From Methyloprofundus sp. (GTDB lineage Bacteria > Pseudomonadota > Gammaproteobacteria > Methylococcales > Methylomonadaceae): a stretch of 64,000 bases of DNA. The stretch's first letter is position 1; each line of letters starts with the position of its first letter. Positions 56,619-64,000 of this stretch are shown one piece after another. Made by a program: the position numbers and the translations under genes. The stretch covers positions 2,149,630 to 2,213,629 of the forward strand of contig AP023240.1 in the NCBI GenBank assembly GCA_016592635.1, read 5' to 3'. The notes beneath the pieces are model-generated. The model did not search any database and was not told the DNA's origin. It saw nothing but the letters and a program-made list of their open reading frames with translations.

Positions 56619-56863
56619 GGAGTATAAGATATAACATGGAAAAACAGGATGCCATTTTCTCAACGTTCGTAGAAGAAGTAGAAAAAATCGAAAGAGCAGA
56701 AAGATCCAGGGCTGAGTTTTAGTGTTTGCAGAGTTGAGTATAAAAAATGGAAATAAGGGCAGCTTCCACGGAATTTAATGTAAGATGTCGCTTTTTCAAA
56801 GTACAGCATGGAAATCAGGATTAAATATCTATCCTACAATTAATTTGAAAAACAAGGAAGATA
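56619..56863. other. Gap between IS630 element and the large nuclease-like gene
   Basis: The 245-base gap holds a possible 28-codon frame (56636-56722, starting MEKQDAIF and rich in Glu and Arg), probably a remnant and not called as a gene. The remainder is AT-rich. AAGGAAGATA precedes the ATG at 56864 and is a good ribosome site. No clear promoter was recognised. Confidence 0.4.
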
Positions 56864-59800
56864 ATGGCTAAAAAAACTGCAAAACAAAAACAAACTAATC
56901 GAAATAAACAACAGCAGAAGAGAATAATTAAAACTTTGGCTAGAGCAAAACAAAAATCTAAAGCAAAGCCTAAGCATTCTAAAACGTCAGGTGAATTCAA
57001 GTTTGCTGATATATTTATGCAAGAAAACTTGAGTAGAAATAATAACGAACACCAACAATCCATCAAAACCACTTTTAGCGAAATTCTTAAAAAATATTCA
57101 AAAATAGATACGACCTCTATTTTTTCCTCTCTTTTGTTAAATCCAAATTATCAGTCGAGTCAATATAGACTGGAAAAGGCAATTTCTATATGCCTTTCTT
57201 TTTGTGATGGAAATGAAAAACCTGACTTAAACCTAATTAAATTTATATTTGAAAAGATAAATGAATTTGGTTTCGAGCATATGGAAGACCCAGCTGAAGA
57301 CGTATTTATTTCAACAATCTGGTTTGAAGGTAAGCAATATAAATTAAGTACAGGTCTTTGGGAAGGAGGTATTTATCAAGCTCAGATATTTTTGGATTTT
57401 ATAGAAGAAGCACCAGACAATGATAGAAATATTTTTTTAAAAAATAGATTACAAGCAATACTCAAAGCGTCAGATTTAATCATAACAAAAGCAGGGCTTA
57501 GTGTTAATGAAGTTGGTGCTAAATATCCTATTGAAGATATAAATTATGAGGAGCTATCTAACTTAGATGAGCTAACTGATAAAGTGAAAATACAAACTTT
57601 CAATGACTCTACATTATTACCATGTATCAATGCTAATAATACGTCAAAGCTTTATAAACAAGAGTTTGGAGCATCAGATTTAGAAGAAAACCCATTTTTT
57701 ATCAGCGGTGACAAATATTCATTAATCTTACCGTCTTCAATTTTAGTTTGTATAAAAAGGCAGGTTGTAAATTTTATTAGGGATAATTATTCCGATGAGC
57801 TGTTGAATGCTCTTTTTTTCGATTATCAGGCAAAAAGAATACATAATACAAATCTCTTTAAAAAATTTAAACATATACCTATTGAATTTTTCAAAATAAA
57901 AGGGATTGATAATTGGGGTTATTTTGAATCAGTCATTGAGTTTGATAAAGGCTATTTCTTTCATTTTGTTTTTTTAGCAGAAAGTCTAAATTTGTTAGAT
58001 AGTGCCTGGTTTAATGGGTTTTCAAAACCGAGTGATAACTTATCAACACACATTGAAAAAGCCATTTCTAAGGCAAAAACATTTGTCATAGAAAAACAAG
58101 GTGGGCGTAAAGGCTGTACGATTATTGTACCTTGTGGTTATGGTAAAGGATTAGCTTTAGGCCTGAATGTCAAAAGCGATAATAAATGGATGTTGGAAAT
58201 CATTAATTCCCATGATTTAGAAACAATAAGCAATGACACTGACTGTAGTCCTCATAAAATATGGAGAATTATTGAGTCATTAGAGCAACTAATTAGTATG
58301 GATGTTAGGTTATTAAACCCTAATGGTTTTTTAAATTTATATGCTTATGCTAAAGAAAATAATTATTGTTTGATTCCGCATAGTTCATTTCAAGAACCTA
58401 ATGGAAACCCTTCTAATATTATATTTTCTATCCCTTCTAATTGCCAAGCCGATCTAAGACAAAAAATACTTAAAAACACTGAAACGCTAATGGTTCATCA
58501 CCATAAACTGGGTGCGGTTAAAGTTATAAGGGGCTTTACAGGTTCTTTATTTTCAAATAATGAAAGATATGATATTTATTGTCCAGAAAGCGTTGACCTA
58601 CCAGTTCTTCAAGTTGTATATACCCATTCTAATTGTGAAATATGGATAGAGCAAAAAATCAGTCAGGATTATGATTTTTCACTACAATTTCAGTGTTTTG
58701 ATGCGGCTACTTCATGGATACATAAAATAATTTCAGTTATTACTAGTGATGGTCTATTGATTCCAGAAAGTTTAAGTGTATGGAATCTGTCGTTTAATTT
58801 CCCAGAAGATAAAAACAAAATGAGAGATTGCCCAAAATCTGAGGAGATTTTGTCATGTTTTTCAAATGAATTTATAAACCCAATATTGCATTCAAAGTTT
58901 GGGACAGAATTTATTGATGGATTGCGACAGGAAGATAATTTTTCAGAGCAAGCCCTAATTCTTTCTCTTATAAGCTATATATGTGATTTCAATAAAATTA
59001 AAGATTATAGTGTAATTCTAAATAAGGTAATCGAAAGTATAGATGCAAGACATATGCATTTGTTTGTGGCAAACATATATAGAGAACATTTTATCTCAGA
59101 TAAGCAAGAACCCATCTATATTGAGCAAACAGATGAGAATAATATTAAATTAAATTTAGGCTGGAGTTGTTGGGATAGAAACCGAGGTAATTTAATTGAA
59201 GGAAAACTTGAATGTAAGAAATATCTTAAAGATTTAGTGAGCTATGTATCTAAAATTATCACAACAAAACTCAGGAATTTTGATAGGGAGTTATTAATTT
59301 ACAAGCTTCTTATTAATACGGAGCATTCTGACCACCAAAAAATGAGGTGGCAAAGGACTTTTAAAGCAAATTTGGCTTTACAGAAGGATAAAGAAAACCT
59401 TTATTCTGTCGTTAATAATCAAATAGGAATGTTGAATGCAGCCTCTTTATCATCAAGGCTTGTCATTGAAATGGCTATTTGTGTGTGCCCATTAAATAGT
59501 GGAAAAGAAGCGGGTACATTGGATATTCAAGAACTGATTTGTTTAGCTTCATTAATGCATCACATGGGCGGTTTATCAGAAACGATTAACTATGATGCAA
59601 TTGAACCGAAATTAGTCATATCTACTTTTGGTGATGTTATGTATAACCACGATTTCGATGATAATACGCTTCGTTCTTATGCCCTCAAACTCAACAGGTC
59701 TACTTTATCAACAAGTATTAAAGAATATGGAATACATTTATCAGAATCAAAACCAGTAGAAGCCGTTAACAATCTTTTTGAAAATGCTTTTAATAAAGCA

Positions 59801-60694
59801 TTTGTTGATGAATTTGGGTTTACAATTGACAATATTAGATTGTTTATTGATACATTGGAAGATTATGGTTTAAAGCAAGATGAACTTGTTTATAAAATAT
59901 CACATGAAAATCTTGTCGATATGTTTGATGAAGTTAGGTTTGATATTACTGAAACAATTATTCAAGAGTTAGTTCTTTATCCAAGAGAGGGTTGGACTAT
60001 TATACCGCCTCCATTTAAACCTACAGACTGGCAACCTTGGCGATTTAGAAGAAGATTTTCATTAATTATGCGACCTATTGTTCGACTTGATGAATCTAAT
60101 TATTTGATTTCTCCTCAGCATATCCGTAATGCCTTTATTTATTTACTCAAAAGCTGCCATAGTGCTACGTTGGACGAAAACCATTTTTCTAGCAAACTAA
60201 TGAGAAAATGGATTGGTAATACTCGAAAAACTAATGGGTTAACTTTTAATACTACAGTTGCAAACAGACTCCAAGAATTAGGATGGTCTGTCAGAGAAGA
60301 AATCAAGCTTACTGAAATTTTAAATCAAAAGCTTTCTGATTATGGTGATGTTGATGTTCTAGCCTGGAATAATAAGTTAAAAATTGTTGCTGTTATTGAA
60401 TGTAAGGATTTACAGTTTGCCAAGACTCAAGGGGAGATTGCAAGGCAAACACATGACTTTAAAGGGCAGAAAAATGAAAAAAAGAAAAAAGATCGATTAC
60501 TTAAACATGTTTTTAGATTAAATATCTTGAATGAAAATATAACGCAATTATCTAAATTTACAAAAATGAATTCTGAATTTACTGTTAAAGGATATGTTGT
60601 GTTTTCGAATACAGTTCCAATGATATTTAATGATAGCCGTTTATTCCAAGAAGAAATAAAGTTTTTAACATTTGACCAACTTGAACAATTATAA
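56864..60694 (+). CDS. Large AT-rich protein with C-terminal PD-(D/E)xK nuclease-like motif
   Basis: I do not recognise this 1276-residue protein as a named family. The first 40 residues are very basic (KTAKQKQTNRNKQQQKRIIK). No P-loop, helicase motif, signal peptide or membrane segment is visible. The long middle part is mixed alpha/beta. At 1160-1183 YGDVDVLAWN is followed by KIVAVIECKDL. Asp1164, Glu1179 and Lys1181 fit the D...ExK core of restriction-type nucleases, and GEIARQ follows. Just before this, WTIIPPPFKPTDWQPWRFRRRFS resembles a conserved block. It is much more AT-rich than its neighbours. It lies between an IS element and two toxin-antitoxin pairs, so a defence role is inferred. 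It could instead be a plasmid or phage-derived protein. Confidence 0.55.
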   Translation: MAKKTAKQKQTNRNKQQQKRIIKTLARAKQKSKAKPKHSKTSGEFKFADIFMQENLSRNNNEHQQSIKTTFSEILKKYSKIDTTSIFSSLLLNPNYQSSQYRLEKAISICLSFCDGNEKPDLNLIKFIFEKINEFGFEHMEDPAEDVFISTIWFEGKQYKLSTGLWEGGIYQAQIFLDFIEEAPDNDRNIFLKNRLQAILKASDLIITKAGLSVNEVGAKYPIEDINYEELSNLDELTDKVKIQTFNDSTLLPCINANNTSKLYKQEFGASDLEENPFFISGDKYSLILPSSILVCIKRQVVNFIRDNYSDELLNALFFDYQAKRIHNTNLFKKFKHIPIEFFKIKGIDNWGYFESVIEFDKGYFFHFVFLAESLNLLDSAWFNGFSKPSDNLSTHIEKAISKAKTFVIEKQGGRKGCTIIVPCGYGKGLALGLNVKSDNKWMLEIINSHDLETISNDTDCSPHKIWRIIESLEQLISMDVRLLNPNGFLNLYAYAKENNYCLIPHSSFQEPNGNPSNIIFSIPSNCQADLRQKILKNTETLMVHHHKLGAVKVIRGFTGSLFSNNERYDIYCPESVDLPVLQVVYTHSNCEIWIEQKISQDYDFSLQFQCFDAATSWIHKIISVITSDGLLIPESLSVWNLSFNFPEDKNKMRDCPKSEEILSCFSNEFINPILHSKFGTEFIDGLRQEDNFSEQALILSLISYICDFNKIKDYSVILNKVIESIDARHMHLFVANIYREHFISDKQEPIYIEQTDENNIKLNLGWSCWDRNRGNLIEGKLECKKYLKDLVSYVSKIITTKLRNFDRELLIYKLLINTEHSDHQKMRWQRTFKANLALQKDKENLYSVVNNQIGMLNAASLSSRLVIEMAICVCPLNSGKEAGTLDIQELICLASLMHHMGGLSETINYDAIEPKLVISTFGDVMYNHDFDDNTLRSYALKLNRSTLSTSIKEYGIHLSESKPVEAVNNLFENAFNKAFVDEFGFTIDNIRLFIDTLEDYGLKQDELVYKISHENLVDMFDEVRFDITETIIQELVLYPREGWTIIPPPFKPTDWQPWRFRRRFSLIMRPIVRLDESNYLISPQHIRNAFIYLLKSCHSATLDENHFSSKLMRKWIGNTRKTNGLTFNTTVANRLQELGWSVREEIKLTEILNQKLSDYGDVDVLAWNNKLKIVAVIECKDLQFAKTQGEIARQTHDFKGQKNEKKKKDRLLKHVFRLNILNENITQLSKFTKMNSEFTVKGYVVFSNTVPMIFNDSRLFQEEIKFLTFDQLEQL

Positions 60695-60851
60695 AATAAA
60701 TTTAGCCCAGAATGCATCAAGAGACAGCTAACAGATTGATTTTTAAGTCACAACCTTTTCAAAACTGTAAATCGGAATTAAACCTAAATATTAATAAAAA
60801 CGATGGTACTATGATTCTCAACATATATCGGCAAAGTAGCAGTCCCTCATC

Positions 60852-61286
60852 ATGAAAATATATTTAGATAATTGCTGTTTTAATCGGCCATTTGATGATC
60901 AATTACAACTTAGAATATTATTAGAATCTGAAGCTAAGCTAAGAATACAAGAAAATATTCGTTCTGGTACCTTTGAGCTAGTTTGGTCATATATACTGGA
61001 TTATGAAAATAGCCAAAACCCGTTTCTAGAGAGGCGAGAACAAATTATAAAATGGCGGAGATATTCTGATAAAGATATTGAAGAGAATGAAGAAGTTCTA
61101 AATATTGCATCCATGATTATGAAGCATGGAATTAAAAAACTAGATTCTTTGCATTTAGCTTGTGCTATTGAAGCAAACACAGATTACTTTTTAACAACGG
61201 ATGATGGAGTAATCAAAAAAGCAAAATATATTAAAAATATCCAAATCGTAGACCCGATTGCTTTCATTAAAGAGGTGAACATATGA
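60852..61286 (+). CDS. PIN-domain toxin (VapC-like)
   Basis: This 144-residue protein has a PIN ribonuclease fold. IYLDNCCFNRPFDDQ carries the first acidic residue (Asp6), and KLDSLHLACAIEANTDYFLTTDDGV carries Asp98 and Asp117/118. These acidic residues are the metal-binding site of PIN toxins, which cut tRNA or rRNA. Its last codons overlap the next gene by 4 bases. The order toxin first, partner second, is the reverse of most vapBC pairs. Confidence 0.8.
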   Translation: MKIYLDNCCFNRPFDDQLQLRILLESEAKLRIQENIRSGTFELVWSYILDYENSQNPFLERREQIIKWRRYSDKDIEENEEVLNIASMIMKHGIKKLDSLHLACAIEANTDYFLTTDDGVIKKAKYIKNIQIVDPIAFIKEVNI

Positions 61287-61495
61287 TTACTGATACAGAA
61301 ATCAAGTCCAAAGGGGTTCAAATCCTTGCAACACACCTAGGTGATGTTGAAATGGAGCGTTTTATTGCTCTCATACAAAGAGAGCCATTTGACTACACAA
61401 AATGGCATCAAAATTTGGAGGATGATATAAGCCTTGAAGAATTAAGCAGAAAGGCAATGTCTTTACGACATAAAACACGTTCCTCGACGCTGTAA
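61283..61495 (+). CDS. Probable partner (antitoxin-like) of the PIN toxin
   Basis: This 70-residue acidic/basic protein reads VQILATHLGDVEMERFIALIQREPFDYTKWHQNLEDDISLEELSRKAMSLR. Its ATG lies inside the toxin's last codons, so it is translated with it. The text looks like a conserved small protein found behind PIN genes, but it has no visible DNA-binding motif of the AbrB, RHH or Phd types. By position it is the probable antitoxin. Function is inferred from context. Confidence 0.55.
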   Translation: MITDTEIKSKGVQILATHLGDVEMERFIALIQREPFDYTKWHQNLEDDISLEELSRKAMSLRHKTRSSTL

Positions 61496-61582
61496 AGGTT
61501 GAGTCACAATATAGAAATTAACTTCTCTTTTTATAGGGATACACTGTAGATACATCTCTTTAATTTTTATAGGATTTTGAAA

Positions 61583-61864
61583 TTGCAAGAAATCACTTAT
61601 GAATGGGATGACGATAAAAATAACCTTTTAAAAAGTAGTGATAGAAAAATCTCCTTTGAAGAAGTTGTTTTTGCATTAAAAAATGAGCGATTATTAGATA
61701 TAATTTCTAGTCCAACACATAGAAATCAAGAGTGTTTGGTTTTAAATATAAATAGCTATGTCTATATAGTGCCTTTTGTACAAGAAGGTAATCGTGTATT
61801 TTTGAAAACAATTTATCCCAGTAGAAAACATACAAAACATTATTTAATAAGGCACATATTATGA
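61583..61864 (+). CDS. BrnT-family toxin
   Basis: This small protein of about 93 residues has YEWDDDKNNLLKSSDRKISFEEVVFAL, the BrnT start (F/YEWD.xK...H..SFEEA). It ends IYPSRKHTKHYLIRHIL. BrnT is a ribonuclease toxin of the RelE-like fold, paired with the antitoxin BrnA. I set the start at TTG 61583, eight bases after AGGA at 61571; TTG 61577 is an alternative in the same frame. The next gene overlaps its last 4 bases. Confidence 0.75.
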   Translation: MQEITYEWDDDKNNLLKSSDRKISFEEVVFALKNERLLDIISSPTHRNQECLVLNINSYVYIVPFVQEGNRVFLKTIYPSRKHTKHYLIRHIL

Positions 61865-62163
61865 ATAATAAAAAACTTTATTCTGATGAAGAAATTGAAC
61901 TATTTCAGGCATTAGAAGATGATATTGAAAAAGGAAGCCATCAACCTTTGTCGGCACAAGAATTAGCTGAAAAAAAAGTATTTTTTAAAGCAGTTGCTAT
62001 TTCTACTATTGAGAAAAAAACCAAAAAGAAGTCGTTAAATATTAGACTCTTTGAAGATGACATAGAAAAAATAAAAGTGATTGCTTTAGAACAAGGGTTA
62101 CCTTACCAAACGCTTATTTCATCTGTTATACATAAATTAGCGATTAAACAAATTCAAGGCTAA
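61861..62163 (+). CDS. CopG/ribbon-helix-helix antitoxin
   Basis: This 100-residue protein ends in KSLNIRLFEDDIEKIKVIALEQGLPYQTLISSVIHKLA, a ribbon-helix-helix DNA-binding fold of the type in CopG antitoxins. The N-terminal half (SDEEIELFQALEDDIEKG) is acidic and likely wraps the toxin. It overlaps the BrnT-like gene by 4 bases, so the two are a toxin-antitoxin pair and the antitoxin probably represses the operon. Confidence 0.78.
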   Translation: MNNKKLYSDEEIELFQALEDDIEKGSHQPLSAQELAEKKVFFKAVAISTIEKKTKKKSLNIRLFEDDIEKIKVIALEQGLPYQTLISSVIHKLAIKQIQG

Positions 62164-62224
62164 CAACAGATTACAAGAAAATGGCAGCTAACGTAACTCA
62201 GAATTTACACAATTACTTGGCTTT

Positions 62225-62267
62225 GCTGGGTTACATTTTTATTGCTTCGCAAAAAAACCAACCCAGC
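62225..62267. repeat. Intergenic palindromic repeat, family B copy 2
   Basis: GCTGGGTT and AACCCAGC are perfect 8-base arms separated by 27 bases, with an inner TTGC-TTC-GCAA hairpin. It shares the GGGTT...AACCC core with the copy at 36075-36118. It lies between the CopG-type antitoxin and the convergent MliC-type gene and may mark the right edge of the accessory region. Confidence 0.5.
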
Positions 62268-62357
62268 CTACGACATAAGCCATTGTTTATAATAATTTTT
62301 TACTCTTAAATAAAGGACAGTAAAGCATAACTGAAAACCATATAACCCAAATATCCT

Positions 62358-63047
62358 TTAATGCAGTACCTTACCACAACCTTTAAAAGTATTGCCGTCT
62401 AATATGACGGTAACAGTCGATGCAAAACTTTCACCACTCATCGTATCACTGCAAGATTTACCATTAATGACTAACGATAATGTATGCTCATTGTCTTTTG
62501 TATCATATTGCGTAGTACGGGCGGACTGATTTACCTTGGGTTCAGGCAGGGTAAATTCGAATCTTTTAGCAACTAAAGGCTGGCTAAAGGTTATTTTTTC
62601 ACCTGCAATAATTTCTAGCACCCAACTTGGTTCATTACCTAATGCACGAAAATCGACACCGTTTAATTTAGCATGCTCCCAGATAGCTTTAGAATGATTG
62701 TTTTTGCAGCCTTTATAAATAGTATTATCTATTTCCAGAAGAGCCTCCTTGCCTTTACTCCAAAACATAACTCGTTCACCACTATATTTCATGCCGGAAG
62801 CAGCCGAAATATGCATTAAAGTAACAGTACGCTCAGGTAAAAATAGCCAAGCTTGTTGATTATCGATACTGGCTGTAAAACTGTAGCCCCCCTGACATTC
62901 ATAAGCAAACGTTTTAGCTTGATTACTAAACTCATTTACCTGAGGTGCAGACCCAAGCTGAAATAGACCTTGGCTACAAGCAGTCAATAAGGTATACGCG
63001 GATAAACATGCAACACCAAAAATAGTTTTTAATTTAATCTGCTTCAT
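62358..63047 (-). CDS. Lipoprotein with MliC lysozyme-inhibitor domain and COG3650-like C-terminus
   Basis: The signal peptide ends in the lipobox LLTAC (Cys24). Residues about 45-115 match MliC, the membrane-bound inhibitor of c-type lysozyme. The features are YECQGGYSFTASI at the start, the typical YSGERVMFWSKGKEALLEI and the final YKGC. The C-terminal half (NGVDFRALGNEPSWVLEI; GKSCSDTMSGESFASTVTV) looks like the putative-lipoprotein domain of COG3650, which is often fused to MliC-like parts. The four cysteines could make two disulfides. It would lie on the outer membrane and protect the wall from host or predator lysozyme. Confidence 0.78.
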   Translation of the reverse strand: MKQIKLKTIFGVACLSAYTLLTACSQGLFQLGSAPQVNEFSNQAKTFAYECQGGYSFTASIDNQQAWLFLPERTVTLMHISAASGMKYSGERVMFWSKGKEALLEIDNTIYKGCKNNHSKAIWEHAKLNGVDFRALGNEPSWVLEIIAGEKITFSQPLVAKRFEFTLPEPKVNQSARTTQYDTKDNEHTLSLVINGKSCSDTMSGESFASTVTVILDGNTFKGCGKVLH

Positions 63048-63137
63048 AGCTTACTCTTGAAATTTAAATTGTTAATTTTTTCATGCACTGATAACTTAAA
63101 TTCTGGTGCACTCATAAGTATCCAAGTAAAATTATTT

Positions 63138-63998
63138 TTATTCACTTGCTGTACAGCTAACTTTTTGATCAATAAACACTGAAAATTTACTTTCAAAATC
63201 AGTCATAAATTGATTTTCGCTAGTAACCGATACCAAGGTAATTTTTTTCTTACGCACACTGGGTGCAATATTAAGCACTTGTGTTATTTGTCGAGCATAG
63301 TTGTTTCTTGCTTTAATTGCTTTCACTTTAGTACTAAATAAACCCAGTGAAATTCGCCATTTAAATTCTCCCTGCCTAAATAGCCATAACTCCTTAATGC
63401 CTTGATCTTTAATTAACGCTACCCGCTCCTTGGCTACCGATAATGAACCTGCTGCTTTGGTAAGCACCAAATAACTACTAATATATTCCTGCTCCTGATC
63501 AAGAAATTTTAGTTGATAACGACTATCACTGCTAGCGAGTACTAACATTTCCTTTTTATATCGACTCTTTTTCAACAAATAACAGGCTGTGTTTTGTTCT
63601 TTGCTCGTATTAGGCTGGATAGGGCTAACTGTAAGTTCCACATTAATAGCTTGTTGCTGCTGATGAGCACTTGCCTCTGCAACAATTGGTAAATCTTCAG
63701 GTAATGGCGGCCCAATAAAATCAGCTTGCGACTCACTTGCAGGGAGCTTTTCTGCCACTGCCACTCCAACATCAACTATCTTTAATGGCTGGAGATCAGC
63801 ACTCTGTTGATAAAAGCTATCGATACTGCTATTTATAGCTAGCAAAATAGACTTGCTAGATTGCCATGTCAAAGCAGGATCACTCTGCCCTACAGGTGTA
63901 TCCGTTAACAAGGTTGGTAAACCATGCTGATCATCCAGTGGCGGAATAAACTCCGTTGCCAAATAAATACTTAAAGCAGTATCACTCTTCAATTCAGG
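63138..63998 (-). CDS. Protein with SPOR-like C-terminal domain, N-terminus outside window
   Basis: The frame reaches the right edge, so its start lies beyond the window; the first TTG inside (63992) is preceded by in-frame codons and lacks a signal peptide. The visible 284 residues have a proline- and alanine-rich central region (about 85-130). The C-terminal segment at about 180-250 contains ELWLFRQGEFKWRISLGLFSTKVKAIKARNNYA, the SPOR pattern (W-x-x-S-L-G-x-F). SPOR domains bind denuded peptidoglycan, usually in cell division or export. The rest of the protein is unknown. Confidence 0.6.
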   Translation of the reverse strand, partial: PELKSDTALSIYLATEFIPPLDDQHGLPTLLTDTPVGQSDPALTWQSSKSILLAINSSIDSFYQQSADLQPLKIVDVGVAVAEKLPASESQADFIGPPLPEDLPIVAEASAHQQQQAINVELTVSPIQPNTSKEQNTACYLLKKSRYKKEMLVLASSDSRYQLKFLDQEQEYISSYLVLTKAAGSLSVAKERVALIKDQGIKELWLFRQGEFKWRISLGLFSTKVKAIKARNNYARQITQVLNIAPSVRKKKITLVSVTSENQFMTDFESKFSVFIDQKVSCTASE

Positions 63999-64000
63999 TA

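Noticed and set aside
56636..56722. 28-codon frame starting MEKQDAIF between the IS630 element and the large gene
   Set aside because: Too short, with no convincing ribosome site or recognisable motif; more likely a remnant.
1..64000. CRISPR arrays, tRNA or rRNA genes
   Set aside because: No regularly spaced repeats with unique spacers and no cloverleaf or rRNA-like segment was seen by eye; a dedicated tRNA search was not possible.

Overview
The window looks like chromosomal DNA of a moderately AT-rich gammaproteobacterium. The block gyrA-serC-pheA-hisC-tyrA-aroA-cmk-rpsA-ihfB-lapA, the glnA-ntrB-ntrC nitrogen module and a general secretory (type II) gene cluster all support this. A methylotroph of the Methylococcales type is plausible: an MfnE-like small amino-acid kinase overlaps pabB, as expected where a p-aminobenzoate-derived C1 cofactor is made. 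No methane or methanol oxidation gene is present, so this stays an inference.

Layout. 0-8.5 kb: the end of a GGDEF protein, a DUF1624 acyltransferase-like membrane protein, a rhomboid protease, a soluble CZB chemoreceptor, penicillin-binding protein 1C, and an OmpA-type lipoprotein paired with an alginate-export-like porin. 8.5-13.2 kb: glnA, ntrB and ntrC with two sigma-54 promoters, NtrC operators and strong terminators. 13.2-25.0 kb (minus strand): the aromatic amino acid/translation block, with aroA and cmk fused into one frame and an unknown 120-residue gene between pheA and hisC. 25.1-31.0 kb (minus): a tightly packed run dusA-folE-hemH-small membrane protein-MutS-like ATPase-lytic transglycosylase-HDOD. 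31.1-36.0 kb: several single genes including ispG and a degenerate EHD/dynamin-like membrane protein. 36.3-42.0 kb: type II secretion genes gspH-I-J-K-L-M-N-C, without D, E, F or G. 42.0-46.5 kb: two flavin-dependent halogenase-like proteins and a carotenoid-isomerase-like oxidoreductase. 46.6-55.1 kb: a phosphatase, a Dabb protein, a dienelactone hydrolase, and a minus-strand run pabB-kinase-DUF2959-truA-lipoprotein-ackA.

55.2-62.3 kb is the accessory region. It holds a gene remnant, a frameshifted IS630-family element, a very AT-rich 1276-codon gene whose C-terminus carries a PD-(D/E)xK nuclease-like motif, a PIN-toxin pair and a BrnT/CopG-type pair. This is the best candidate for an undescribed system, probably a defence or genome-stabilisation island. 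The window ends with a lysozyme-inhibitor-like lipoprotein and a partial protein with a SPOR-like C-terminus.

Two families of short dispersed palindromes lie between genes (6.4 and 49.0 kb; 36.1 and 62.2 kb). I saw no tRNA, rRNA or CRISPR array. All calls come from reading sequence and translations; no database search was run.
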